Positions 38,034 to 45,872 of a DNA stretch of 64,000 bases are shown here, one piece after another (positions within the stretch are counted from its first letter, which is position 1; the number at the start of each line of letters is the position of its first letter). The stretch comes from Nocardioides turkmenicus (GTDB taxonomy: Bacteria; Actinomycetota; Actinomycetes; Propionibacteriales; Nocardioidaceae): NCBI RefSeq assembly GCF_011045035.1, contig NZ_JAALAA010000010.1, positions 1 through 64,000 of the forward strand, given 5' to 3'. The notes below the pieces were generated by a model, which made no database searches, was not told the DNA's origin, and saw only the letters and a program-made list of their open reading frames with translations. The position numbers and the translations under genes were made by a program.

Positions 38034-38073
38034 CGAAGGGCCGGGTCGTCACGACCCGGCCCTTCGTCTGTCT
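38034..38073. terminator. terminator between HU and the Opp/Nik-type operon
   Basis: A 15-bp stem CGAAGGGCCGGGTCG / CGACCCGGCCCTTCG with a 3-base loop, followed by GTCTGTCT. It sits between convergent genes and may serve both. Confidence 0.85.
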
Positions 38074-38083
38074 CGTGGTGCGT

Positions 38084-39475
38084 CTACAGCGCCACCTCGC
38101 GGTCGGCGAGTGCCGCCGAGAGGTCGACGTCATGGGTGACCACGAGCAGTGCGGCCCCCGATTCGGACACCTCGCTCATGAGCGCGTCGACGGTCTGCTC
38201 CTGGGTGACCAGGTCGAGACGTGATGTCGCCTCGTCCGCGAAGACCAGCGACGGCTTCGGCAGCATCGCGCGGACGACCGCGATCCGCTGCAGCTCACCG
38301 CCCGAGACCTGCCCGGGACGACGCCTCAGGATCTCGTACGGCAGTCCGAGCCGCTCCAGCATCGCCTCGACCTGCGACGCATCGATGCCGTGGCGTCGCA
38401 TCACGTCGCCCATCGCCTTCTCCAAGCTGACCCGTTGCGGGAACGACAGCGCCGGGTCCTGGTAGAGCTTCTGCATCCGGCCCTTCCCCGCGCCCCGGCC
38501 GTACGTCACCGATCCGCTGTCGACCTCGGTCAGCCCGAGCAGCGCGTTGCCGAGCGTCGTCTTGCCGGCACCGCTGGGCCCGGTGATGGCGACCCGCTCA
38601 CCGGCACGGATCTCGATGTCGACGCCGTCGAAGACCACCTTGTGGGCGTAGGACTTCGTGATCGCCTCGGCACGGACGAGCACGTCGCCGTCGTCCGGGG
38701 CACCGGTCCGCATCCACGGGTGTCTCCAGTGCACCGGCTCGGCAGCGAGCAGGCGCTTGGTGTAGTCCTCCGCCGGCGAGGTGAGCACGACCTCGGCCGG
38801 ACCCGACTCGACCACCGCGGCTTCTCGCATGACCATCACCTCGCCTCCGAGCCGGCGGGCCAGCCGCAGGTCGTGGGTGATCGTGAGCAGCAGCCCGCCC
38901 TCGTCGAGGTGGCCGAGGAGGAGGTCGGCGAGCTGGTCGACCGATGCCCGGTCGAGACCCTTGGACGGCTCGTCCAGGATCAGCACCTTCGCGCCACCGA
39001 CGGTGGCCGCGGCGTACGCCACCCGCTGGGCCATCCCGCCCGAGAGGGTGTGCGGATAGGACGAGCTGGCCCCGGCCAGACCCACCTGGCCGAGCCGCGT
39101 GTCGGCTGCCTCGAGCGCGGCCCTGCTTCGCGGCGTCCAGCCGGCGACGCCCTCGGCGACCTGAGCCCGCACCCGCATCGTCGGGTCGAGCGCGAGCGCC
39201 GGCTCCTGCGGAAGAAGGGCGACCTCGCGGCCCCACAGCCTGCGCCGCGAGTCCCGCTCGGCCAGGTCGAAGGCGGCGTCGCCGACCGCCAGGGAGCCGA
39301 CCGCGGACAGCTCGGGCGGCAGCGTACCCATCAGGGCATGGGCCAGGATCGACTTCCCCGACCCGCTCTCCCCGACGATCGAGAGCGGCTTGCCGGCCTC
39401 GATGTGGACGTCGGGCACGTCAGCCAGGACGAGCGACCCGGTGCGTACGACCACTCCGGTGGCTTTCAGGTTCAT
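38084..39475 (-). CDS. tandem-domain Opp/Dpp/Nik-type ABC ATPase
   Basis: A 463-residue protein holding two complete ATPase domains, equivalent to separate DppD and DppF subunits. The first has GESGSGKS, LSGGMAQR and VLILDEPSKGLD. The second has GPSGAGKTT, VSGGELQR and LVFADEATSRLD. It is the last gene of a four-gene import operon whose head carries a Zur box. The same transporter family includes nickel and metallophore importers (NikABCDE, CntABCDF). Confidence 0.92.
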   Translation of the reverse strand: MNLKATGVVVRTGSLVLADVPDVHIEAGKPLSIVGESGSGKSILAHALMGTLPPELSAVGSLAVGDAAFDLAERDSRRRLWGREVALLPQEPALALDPTMRVRAQVAEGVAGWTPRSRAALEAADTRLGQVGLAGASSSYPHTLSGGMAQRVAYAAATVGGAKVLILDEPSKGLDRASVDQLADLLLGHLDEGGLLLTITHDLRLARRLGGEVMVMREAAVVESGPAEVVLTSPAEDYTKRLLAAEPVHWRHPWMRTGAPDDGDVLVRAEAITKSYAHKVVFDGVDIEIRAGERVAITGPSGAGKTTLGNALLGLTEVDSGSVTYGRGAGKGRMQKLYQDPALSFPQRVSLEKAMGDVMRRHGIDASQVEAMLERLGLPYEILRRRPGQVSGGELQRIAVVRAMLPKPSLVFADEATSRLDLVTQEQTVDALMSEVSESGAALLVVTHDVDLSAALADREVAL

Positions 39476-40299
39476 CGCCCCTCCTCATGCGATCGCAGCC
39501 CGAGCAGGCAGATGGTCAGGCAGAACAACACCGCGACCGGCGCCAACGGCATCCACGGTGCCGCGTCGTAGAACGGGAACGACTCGGTGATCATCAGTCC
39601 AAGCTCTGCACGCGGCGGTTGCAGCCCGACCTTCACGAAGCCGAGCGTCGACATCGCCAGGATCGAGGTGACCATGCCCAACGAGGACAAGGTCACCAGG
39701 AGCGGCCGGAGCGCCGGCCAGAGGTGGCGGCGTACGACATGGAGCCAGCCGAGCTGCAGCAGTCCGGCAGCCTCCACGGCCGACGAGCCGAGCACCAGGG
39801 CGCTGCGAGCGCGCACCACCCGAAAGAACTCCACCCACTGCACGAGCGCGAGGCCGACGTAGAGGGCGACCATCGACCCGGGCGCAGCCAGGGCCGAGAC
39901 CAGGAGCACCACGAGCAGGGCCGGGATGGCGACGAAGGCCTCCGAGATCGAGCGGAGCGCCGCGTCGACCCAGCCGCCGAACCACGCCGACAGCACGCCG
40001 GCGACGCAGCCGAGCACCAGCGCGGTGGCGACACAGACCGACGCGAGCAGCAGGGAGACGCGGGTCGCGTGGGCGACGCGCGAGGCGACACTGCGGCCGT
40101 AGTCGTCGGTCCCCAGCGGGTCGGCGACCGACGGTGGCTGCAGATAGCGAGCCAGGTCCTGCGCCGCCGGATCGGGAAGCACCAGCGGCCCGATCAGCGC
40201 GAACGCGATGATCAGCCCGAGCCCCGCCATCGACGCGACCCGCGTCCACGACGGACCAGGGCGAGCCCCCACGGTCTGCTCCAGCATCAACATGCTCAT
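39472..40299 (-). CDS. Opp/Dpp/Nik-type ABC permease (DppC-like)
   Basis: A 275-residue permease with about six membrane helices, a short DppC-like N-terminal region (PLGTDDYGRSVASRVAHATRVSL is the family segment, seen in two parts) and the ATPase-contact loop EAAGLLQLGWLHVVRRHL. The start is the ATG at 40299. It overlaps both neighbours by 4 bp. Confidence 0.9.
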   Translation of the reverse strand: MSMLMLEQTVGARPGPSWTRVASMAGLGLIIAFALIGPLVLPDPAAQDLARYLQPPSVADPLGTDDYGRSVASRVAHATRVSLLLASVCVATALVLGCVAGVLSAWFGGWVDAALRSISEAFVAIPALLVVLLVSALAAPGSMVALYVGLALVQWVEFFRVVRARSALVLGSSAVEAAGLLQLGWLHVVRRHLWPALRPLLVTLSSLGMVTSILAMSTLGFVKVGLQPPRAELGLMITESFPFYDAAPWMPLAPVAVLFCLTICLLGLRSHEEGR

Positions 40300-41249
40300 G
40301 CCGCCACCGCCCGTCCCCGCGGCCGCGGGTCGAGACCCAGCACGGCCAGATCGACGAGCGTGTTCACCAGCACGATCAGCAGCGCCAGCACGAGGGCCGA
40401 TGCCTGCAGCACGGGGATGTCCCGCCAGAAGACAGCATGCACCAGCGAGTGGCCAAGCCCGTCCCAGGCGAAGAGGCTCTCCACCACCACGACTCCTTCG
40501 ATGAGCACGACGAACTGCACGCCGAGGTACGGCACCAGCGACACGGCCGCGTTGCGCAGCACGTGGCGCACCAGCACCCATCTCTCGGGCAGCCCCTTGG
40601 TCTGCGCGAACTCCACATAGGCCGAGCCCCGGACCTCGATCACGGCGTCGCGGGTCACCCGCGCGACGAGCCCGGACAGGCTCAGCCCGAGGGTCAGCGC
40701 CGGAAGGACGATGCCGCCGTCGCCGTGCCCGACCGCCGGGAAGAGTCCCAGCTGGGCCGAGAGCACGATCATCAGCAGCAGGCCGAGCAGGAACGGCGGC
40801 ACGGCACGTACGCCGGCCACCCACAGCGACGAGAACCGGTCGGCGAAGCCACCGGGCCGACGGGCCGCGACGACGCCGATCCCGGCACCAGCGATCACCG
40901 CGATCACGATCGAGAGCAGCGCCAACTGGAGCGTGGCGGCCAGGTAGTGGCTCACCTCGGTCATCACGGGCTGAGAGGTGACCAGGGACCTGCCCAGGTC
41001 GAGCTGGAGCAGGTCGACCACCCACTCCCCCAGCTGCTGCCACAGCGGCCGGTCGAGCCCGAGCTCGTCACGGACGGACGCCGCAGCGTCGGCGTCGACC
41101 ATGTCGTAGCCGTATCGACCTGCGGCGATCCGGTAGGCGATGCCGCCCGGCAGCCGCTGGGTGATCACGAAGCAGAGCGCCGAGACGCCGATCGCCACCG
41201 CCAGTGCCTGAGCGGCCCGGCGGGCGACCACACCACCGAGGCGGCTCAT
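40296..41249 (-). CDS. Opp/Dpp/Nik-type ABC permease (DppB-like)
   Basis: A 317-residue permease with six membrane helices. The family pattern is present: ALCFVITQRLPGG in helix 1, DRPLWQQLGEWVVDLLQLDLGRSL in the periplasmic loop and YVEFAQTKGLPERWVLVRHVLRNA as the cytosolic coupling region (both read in parts). It pairs with the DppC-like protein. Confidence 0.9.
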   Translation of the reverse strand: MSRLGGVVARRAAQALAVAIGVSALCFVITQRLPGGIAYRIAAGRYGYDMVDADAAASVRDELGLDRPLWQQLGEWVVDLLQLDLGRSLVTSQPVMTEVSHYLAATLQLALLSIVIAVIAGAGIGVVAARRPGGFADRFSSLWVAGVRAVPPFLLGLLLMIVLSAQLGLFPAVGHGDGGIVLPALTLGLSLSGLVARVTRDAVIEVRGSAYVEFAQTKGLPERWVLVRHVLRNAAVSLVPYLGVQFVVLIEGVVVVESLFAWDGLGHSLVHAVFWRDIPVLQASALVLALLIVLVNTLVDLAVLGLDPRPRGRAVAA

Positions 41250-42787
41250 TCGGCCAGCTCGATGTCGGTGATCCGCCAGCTGGTCTCGAGCGCGTCGATC
41301 TGGAAACCTTCCACGCGGTCGCTGACGGCGGCGTTCATCCGATACCAGGAGACCGGGACCAGCGGCAGCTGCTCCTGGGCGCTCGTCACGATCGTCCGGC
41401 GGTGCTCGGCCGCCTCCTCACCCTCGGCTCCGGCCATCAGCGCAGCCACGGCCTTGTCGACAGCAGGGTCGCTCCATCCCATGGTGCCCCAGTCGGAGCC
41501 GCCCTTGGCGAAGGTGTCGGCCACGGTGGGCAGCGGGTCGGAGATCAGCGCGAAGGACTTGGCGACAAGTGCCATCTGCAGACTGCCGTCGCCGTGCTTG
41601 GCCGGCACCTCGCTGGAGTTCGTGACCTCGACGTCGACCTTCACGCCGACCTTCTTCAGCTCGGCCTGGATCGCGGTGGCCAGCGCCGGCAGCTCCGGTC
41701 GGTCCGGGTAGGTCAGCAGCTCGAGCGTGAGCGGCCTCCCGTCCTTGGCGACGGTGCCGTCGGCGCCGGTCTTCCACCCGGCCTCGGCCAGCAGCGCCTT
41801 CGCCTTCTCCGCGTCGTACGTCAGCGGCTCGAGCTCCGCGTCCCAGTCCGCCAGGGTCGGGGTCAGCAGCTGGGTCGCGGCGATGTCCTTCTCCCTCAGG
41901 ACCGCCTCGGCGATCGACTCGCGGTCGAGCGCCATGCTGATCGCCTGCCGGACACGTACGTCCTTCAGGGCCGGATCCGCGGCGTTCATCTTCATCAGGA
42001 TCGTGCGCGGCTGCAGGGCGGACTCCATGTCCACGCCGTCGGTGCTCTCCACGCGCTCGCGGCCGGCGGGCTCCAGCCCGAAGACCACGTCCGCCTGGCC
42101 GCCGGTGGCCATCACCGCACGGCTCTCGGCGCGACCGACCGCCTGGAACGAGACCTTCTCGACCTCAGGCTCCTTGCCCCGCCAGTCGGCGACGCGTACG
42201 GTCTCGATGCGGGAGGGAAGCGACACCTTCGCGACCTCGTAGGGACCGGTCCCGACGATCTTCTCGACCTTCCCCTCCGCGTCGTAGGAGGACGGGGCCA
42301 GGATCCCGGTGCTGTAGTGGGACAGGGTCGCGGGAACGGACACGTTCGGCTCGCTGAGCTCGATCACCACCGAGGTCCCGTCGGCACGGATGGTCTCGAC
42401 GCCGACATCGGCGAGCGGACTGGCGGCGTCGGCGGCCATCTTCTCGAGCACGGCGACGACGTTCTCGGGCGTCATCGGCTTGCCGTCGTGGAACTCGACC
42501 CCGTCGGCGAGCTCGAAGGTCCAGACCTTGTTCGCCTCGTCGGCCGACCACGTGGTGGCCAGGCCCGGGACGAGGTTCCCTTCGACATCGGCCGTGACCA
42601 GCGTCTCGGTGACGTGGAGTCGGGTGAAGAAGTAGCCGTCCGAGGACGGTTCGAGGCTGTGGATCTCGAACGGCCCGGCAATCCGGAGGGTGTCGGAGTC
42701 GGCGGACTGCGACGAGCCACAGGCAGTCACGGCGAGCGCGACGGCAGCGAGCGCAGCAGCGCGACGCAGGTGGGGGCGGTTGTTCAT
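41246..42787 (-). CDS. Opp/Dpp/Nik-type substrate-binding lipoprotein
   Basis: A 513-residue lipoprotein of the SBP_bac_5 family. The ATG at 42787 follows GGAAGG; the signal peptide ends in a lipobox AVTACGSS. The mature protein has the usual features (GLATTWSADEANKVWTFEL, GVEFHDGKPMTPENVV, GTGPYEVAKV, VRQAISMALDRESIAEAVL, read in parts). It may bind a peptide or a metal-peptide complex. A perfect-arm Zur box lies 38 bp upstream of its start, so zinc starvation should raise its expression. I infer it retrieves the zinc-loaded product of the neighbouring RiPP operon. Confidence 0.9.
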   Translation of the reverse strand: MNNRPHLRRAAALAAVALAVTACGSSQSADSDTLRIAGPFEIHSLEPSSDGYFFTRLHVTETLVTADVEGNLVPGLATTWSADEANKVWTFELADGVEFHDGKPMTPENVVAVLEKMAADAASPLADVGVETIRADGTSVVIELSEPNVSVPATLSHYSTGILAPSSYDAEGKVEKIVGTGPYEVAKVSLPSRIETVRVADWRGKEPEVEKVSFQAVGRAESRAVMATGGQADVVFGLEPAGRERVESTDGVDMESALQPRTILMKMNAADPALKDVRVRQAISMALDRESIAEAVLREKDIAATQLLTPTLADWDAELEPLTYDAEKAKALLAEAGWKTGADGTVAKDGRPLTLELLTYPDRPELPALATAIQAELKKVGVKVDVEVTNSSEVPAKHGDGSLQMALVAKSFALISDPLPTVADTFAKGGSDWGTMGWSDPAVDKAVAALMAGAEGEEAAEHRRTIVTSAQEQLPLVPVSWYRMNAAVSDRVEGFQIDALETSWRITDIELAE

Positions 42788-42824
42788 CGTTGGTGCCTTC
42801 CAGTCAGGAGGGCCACAACTTAAT

Positions 42825-42839
42825 TGAGAACAATTCTCA
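42825..42839. promoter_or_regulatory. Zur box upstream of the Opp/Nik-type importer
   Basis: TGAGAACAATTCTCA has perfect 6-bp arms (TGAGAA/TTCTCA) around CAA and the spacing of the actinobacterial Zur box. It lies 38 bp before the binding-protein gene. The rightward rpmG gene has its own, weaker site 40 bp further on. Confidence 0.8.
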
Positions 42840-42879
42840 TCACCAAACCGATTAACGATGGGGAGGGCGTGACCACCAT

Positions 42880-42894
42880 TGAGACTCGTTCCCA
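42880..42894. promoter_or_regulatory. probable Zur box upstream of rpmG
   Basis: TGAGACTCGTTCCCA keeps the outer TGAG...CCCA ends and 9 of 15 consensus positions. It sits 19 bp before the zinc-independent L33 gene. The context supports it more than the match does. Confidence 0.6.
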
Positions 42895-42913
42895 TTATCG
42901 GTAAGCTGAAGAT

Positions 42914-43084
42914 ATGGCAAGCAGATCATCCGATGTACGCCCCAAGATCAAGCTTCGTTCCACCGCAGGCACGGGCTACACGTACATCTCCAAGAAGAAC
43001 CGACGAAACACTCCTGATCGGCTCGTGCTGCGCAAGTACGACCCGGTGGTGCGACGCCACGTCGAGTTCCGCGAGGAACGCTGA
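42914..43084 (+). CDS. rpmG: 50S ribosomal protein L33, zinc-independent paralogue
   Basis: A 56-residue L33 ([23 protein letters not shown]) that lacks all four cysteines of the zinc-ribbon form. In zinc-starved actinobacteria such copies replace the zinc-containing protein and free its zinc. It is transcribed away from the Opp/Nik-type importer and converges on the rest of the zinc-independent ribosomal set. Confidence 0.93.
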   Translation: MASRSSDVRPKIKLRSTAGTGYTYISKKNRRNTPDRLVLRKYDPVVRRHVEFREER

Positions 43085-43135
43085 CCCTCGCGGCGCTCCG
43101 CGCCGCAGTCGATTGATCCTGGCTCCCGACACACA

Positions 43136-43175
43136 GACGGCGCCGAGCCCCGATTCCGGGGACTCGGCGCCGTCT
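43136..43175. terminator. bidirectional terminator between rpmG and rpmJ
   Basis: A long stem (GACGGCGCCGAG...CTCGGCGCCGTC, continuing inward with CCCC/GGGG) around a short ATT-containing loop. It lies between two convergent ribosomal genes. Confidence 0.85.
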
Positions 43176-43185
43176 GCGCGATTGA

Positions 43186-43308
43186 TCAGCCCTGACGGGC
43201 CTTCAGCCGTGGGTTCAGCTTGTTGATCACGTAGATCCGGCCGCGGCGGCGTACGACCTGGGAGCCGGGCTGGTTCTTCAGCGACCGGATGGAGTTGACG
43301 ACCTTCAT
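43186..43308 (-). CDS. rpmJ: 50S ribosomal protein L36, zinc-independent paralogue
   Basis: A 40-residue L36 ([20 protein letters not shown]..., ending [10 protein letters not shown]). The three cysteines and one histidine that bind zinc in the ordinary L36 are missing. It is the last gene of the five-gene operon that starts at rpmE2, only 5 bp after rpsR. Confidence 0.92.
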   Translation of the reverse strand: MKVVNSIRSLKNQPGSQVVRRRGRIYVINKLNPRLKARQG

Positions 43309-43313
43309 GGGCG

Positions 43314-43550
43314 CTATCCCTTCGTGCTCGTGTAGGGCAGCAGCGCGAGCTCGCGGGCGTTCTTGATCGCCTTGGTGACGGCGCGCTGCTGCTGCGGGGT
43401 GAGTCCGGTGACGCGGCGCGAGCGGATCTTGCCGCGGTCGGAGATGAACGTACGCAGCAGCTGCACGTCCTTGTAGTCGACGTAGGTCACGCCCGGGTCC
43501 AGCAGCGGCTTGCGGCGCTTGCGGACAGGCGTGGGCGGGCGCTTGGGCAT
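43314..43550 (-). CDS. rpsR: 30S ribosomal protein S18, zinc-independent paralogue
   Basis: A 78-residue S18 ([22 protein letters not shown]..., [25 protein letters not shown], read in parts). It lacks the cysteine cluster of the zinc-binding S18. Part of the Zur-boxed operon; spaced 24 bp from rpmF. Confidence 0.95.
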   Translation of the reverse strand: MPKRPPTPVRKRRKPLLDPGVTYVDYKDVQLLRTFISDRGKIRSRRVTGLTPQQQRAVTKAIKNARELALLPYTSTKG

Positions 43551-43574
43551 GGGTCAGCCTTTCGGGGATTCGGT

Positions 43575-43751
43575 TCAGCGGGCCTTGGCAGGGTCGACCA
43601 GCCCGCGCTGGACGGCTCGGACCAGGCGGCGGGGCACGTCGTAGGTCTGGCCATCGACGGTGACCGGGACGAGCGCGACCGGGGTCGCCTTCCAGCTCGA
43701 CCGGCGGTGGCGGGTGTTGCTGCGCGACATCTTGCGCTTGGGTACGGCCAT
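43575..43751 (-). CDS. rpmF: 50S ribosomal protein L32, zinc-independent paralogue
   Basis: A 58-residue L32 beginning [20 protein letters not shown], the universal L32 start, and ending [16 protein letters not shown]. The two CxxC pairs of the zinc form are gone. It lies between the Mrf-like gene and rpsR in the same operon. Confidence 0.93.
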   Translation of the reverse strand: MAVPKRKMSRSNTRHRRSSWKATPVALVPVTVDGQTYDVPRRLVRAVQRGLVDPAKAR

Positions 43752-43784
43752 GGCGGCCTCCTTCGTGGTGGTTGACGGTCCGGG

Positions 43785-44903
43785 TCAGGCGGCGCGGCCG
43801 ATGGGGCCGAGCCAGTCCTCGAGCCCGTCCCAGGACTCCTCCCAGATCTGACCGCGCTGGGCGATCTCCTGGTCGGTGAGCAGGGCGCGCTCGAAGGCGC
43901 GCGGGATCTCGTCAGCCTCGTCGTCGATGCCGATCACGACGATCCGGGTCAGCCGGTCGGTGCGGCCCCACTTCTGGGTCGAGCCGACGCTCGCCTGGCC
44001 GCCGGCACCGTCCCAGACGCAGATGTCGTCGGGCCGGGTCGGCACCCAGAAGCAGCCGCGGGAGCGACGCGGACCGCCGCCGAGGATCTCCAGCTCCTCC
44101 TGGAACCGGACCGGGTGGATCGGGCGCTCGGAGCGCAGGTCGAGCCGCCACGCGCCGCCCGCGGGCAGGGGCGGCAGCGGGTTGCGGCGTACCTCCGCGA
44201 CCCAGGCCTCCACCGCGTGGTGGCGGTGCACACCGGCGACCAGGCCCGCGGCGTCCAGGAGCGAGGGGTCGGTCACCACCGGCGTACGCGGGCGGGCGAG
44301 GGTCGCCACCAGCGACTGCTCCTCGGGCTCGGGGGTCTCGGTGATGCAGACGAGGTCGGCGTACTCGACGATCGCACTGGCGACCTCGGCGACGCCGCGG
44401 CGGTCGTCCTCGGAGGTGGCCAGACCGCGCTCGTCGAGGAGGTCGGGACCGAGCAGGTCCTCGGCGACCGTCGTGCCCTCGAGCGCCGCGACGACGGCGG
44501 AGATGCCGATGTGCGGCGCCATCCGCGGCGCCCACGCCAGCACCCGGCAGACCTGGACCGCCTCAGCAGCGACCGGCAGGCAGGCCACGATGCTCCCCCA
44601 GCGACCCTGGGCGGCGAGCCGCTCGAGCGTCGGCACGATGTCCTCGCGGATCGCGCAGGCGACGCAGGCGTGGGCGAGGTTGATCTCCTCGTGCTCGATC
44701 ACCCCGGTGACGTCGCTGACGACGCGGGTGAGCAGCTGGCGCTCCGGGTCGATGATGTGGCGGACCGTGACCGCGTCGGGGAGGCCGAACTGGAGCGAGA
44801 TCGTCGCCGACAGCATCGCGCCCTCTTCGACGCCGCTGACCAGGACCACCGGCACCTTCGGACGGGACAGGTTGCGGGGGGACCGCGGACGAGGGGTGCC
44901 CAT
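43785..44903 (-). CDS. CobW-C domain protein resembling mycobacterial ribosome-hibernation factor Mrf
   Basis: A 372-residue protein starting at the ATG at 44903, overlapping rpmE2 by one base (TGATG). The N-terminal half aligns with CobW GTPases, but the P-loop is degenerate: [14 protein letters not shown] stands where GxxGxGKT is expected. A CxxC (HACVACAI) is kept, and the C-terminal half is a CobW_C domain ([12 protein letters not shown]..., SVGSTQKW). The mycobacterial operon of zinc-independent ribosomal proteins encodes Mrf, a CobW_C/CxxC protein that helps the hibernation factor bind ribosomes during zinc starvation. The same placement here suggests the same role. A zinc metallochaperone is the alternative, though the lost P-loop argues against it. 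Confidence 0.8.
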   Translation of the reverse strand: MGTPRPRSPRNLSRPKVPVVLVSGVEEGAMLSATISLQFGLPDAVTVRHIIDPERQLLTRVVSDVTGVIEHEEINLAHACVACAIREDIVPTLERLAAQGRWGSIVACLPVAAEAVQVCRVLAWAPRMAPHIGISAVVAALEGTTVAEDLLGPDLLDERGLATSEDDRRGVAEVASAIVEYADLVCITETPEPEEQSLVATLARPRTPVVTDPSLLDAAGLVAGVHRHHAVEAWVAEVRRNPLPPLPAGGAWRLDLRSERPIHPVRFQEELEILGGGPRRSRGCFWVPTRPDDICVWDGAGGQASVGSTQKWGRTDRLTRIVVIGIDDEADEIPRAFERALLTDQEIAQRGQIWEESWDGLEDWLGPIGRAA

Positions 44904-45163
44904 CAGCCGCGCCCGTAGCGGCGCTTGAACCGCTCGACCCGTCCCTCGGTGTCGACCACGCGGCCGCGGCCGGTCCAGAACGGGTGGCTGGCACTGGAGA
45001 CGTCGACGTCGACGACCGGGTAGGTCTCGCCGTTCTCCCAGGTGACCCGCTCGTGGTCGTCGGCGAGGCGCTCGACGAGCGTCGACCGCATCAGGAAGAG
45101 CTTGTCCGCCGAGCGGTCGCGGAAGACGACCGGCCCGGAGACGGGGTGGATGCCTTGCTTCAT
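44903..45163 (-). CDS. rpmE2: 50S ribosomal protein L31 type B, zinc-independent
   Basis: An 86-residue type-B L31 (MKQGIHPVSGPVVFRDRSAD..., SSASHPFWTGRGRVVDTEGRVERFKRRYG, read in parts) without cysteines. GGGAGGT lies before the ATG at 45163. It is first in the operon rpmE2, mrf-like, rpmF, rpsR, rpmJ, and a strong Zur box precedes it. Type-B L31 displaces the zinc form when zinc is short. Confidence 0.95.
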   Translation of the reverse strand: MKQGIHPVSGPVVFRDRSADKLFLMRSTLVERLADDHERVTWENGETYPVVDVDVSSASHPFWTGRGRVVDTEGRVERFKRRYGRG

Positions 45164-45185
45164 GGGGACCTCCCGCTGTGGTTAA

Positions 45186-45200
45186 TGATAACGATTCTCA
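45186..45200. promoter_or_regulatory. Zur box upstream of the rpmE2 operon
   Basis: TGATAACGATTCTCA within TAATGATAACGATTCTCATCT matches 12 of 15 consensus positions and closely resembles the mycobacterial Zur box. It lies 23 bp before rpmE2. This is one of the two best matches in the window. Confidence 0.85.
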
Positions 45201-45241
45201 TCTTACACAGTCGGCGTCCGTCCTCCACATCGAAGTGCGAC

Positions 45242-45808
45242 TCACCCCTCCGCGGTGTGGGTGTGCATGCGTACGCCGTCCCTGTTGAAGATGCTCAGCA
45301 CCTGCGCCGGGCGGGATCCGGTCGCGAACATCGCGTGCGGCACCCGGGTGTCGAACTCGGCCGCCTCACCACGGGTCAGCACCAGGTCACGATCGCCCAG
45401 CAGCAGCCGCAGCTTCCCGGAGATGACGTAGAGCCACTCGTAGCCGTCGTGCACCCGCGGCTCCGGCACCTCGGTCACCGGCTGGTAGGTGATCTTGAAG
45501 GTGCTCACCGGCGACCCCTCGGGCGTCAGCGGCGCGATCTCCATGCCGTCGCGACGTTCCACCGGGCGCCTGACCCGCGGGTCCGGCACCGACGGCGTCA
45601 CCAGGCTGTCGAGGCCGACGCCGAGGTGGCGGGTCAGCGGGATCAGCAGCTCGAGGCTCGCCTGCCGCTTGCCCGACTCGAGGCGGGACAGCGTGCTCGG
45701 TGACATCTCCGCCTTCGCGGCCAGCTGCTCCAGGGTCCATCCCTTGCTGTGCCGGATCGCCCGGATCCGCGGTCCGACCTGCTTGAGCTCGTCGATCATG
45801 TGCTCCAT
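45242..45808 (-). CDS. XRE-family regulator with C-terminal cupin
   Basis: A 188-residue protein: helix-turn-helix in residues ~10-65 (LEQLAAKAEMSPSTLSRLESG) and a cupin domain in ~90-180 (HDGYEWLYVISGKLRLLLGD, RGEAAEFDTRVPHAMFA). Such proteins sense small ligands through the cupin. It is divergent from the thioredoxin-reductase-like fusion gene, with a palindrome in the 64-bp gap, so it probably controls that gene and itself. The start could be the ATG at 45808 or the one three codons on. Confidence 0.9.
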   Translation of the reverse strand: MEHMIDELKQVGPRIRAIRHSKGWTLEQLAAKAEMSPSTLSRLESGKRQASLELLIPLTRHLGVGLDSLVTPSVPDPRVRRPVERRDGMEIAPLTPEGSPVSTFKITYQPVTEVPEPRVHDGYEWLYVISGKLRLLLGDRDLVLTRGEAAEFDTRVPHAMFATGSRPAQVLSIFNRDGVRMHTHTAEG

Positions 45809-45826
45809 CTCCCATTTGCCATTTCA

Positions 45827-45840
45827 GCAAGAACTCTTGC
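45827..45840. promoter_or_regulatory. candidate operator of the XRE-cupin regulator
   Basis: GCAAGAACTCTTGC is an inverted repeat with 6-bp arms and a 2-bp centre, midway between the divergent starts. A related half site (AAGAAC/GTTCTT) recurs just to the right at GTTCTTTCA. Confidence 0.55.
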
Positions 45841-45872
45841 CGTTCTTTCATTGTGCCACTGAACTGGATGAC

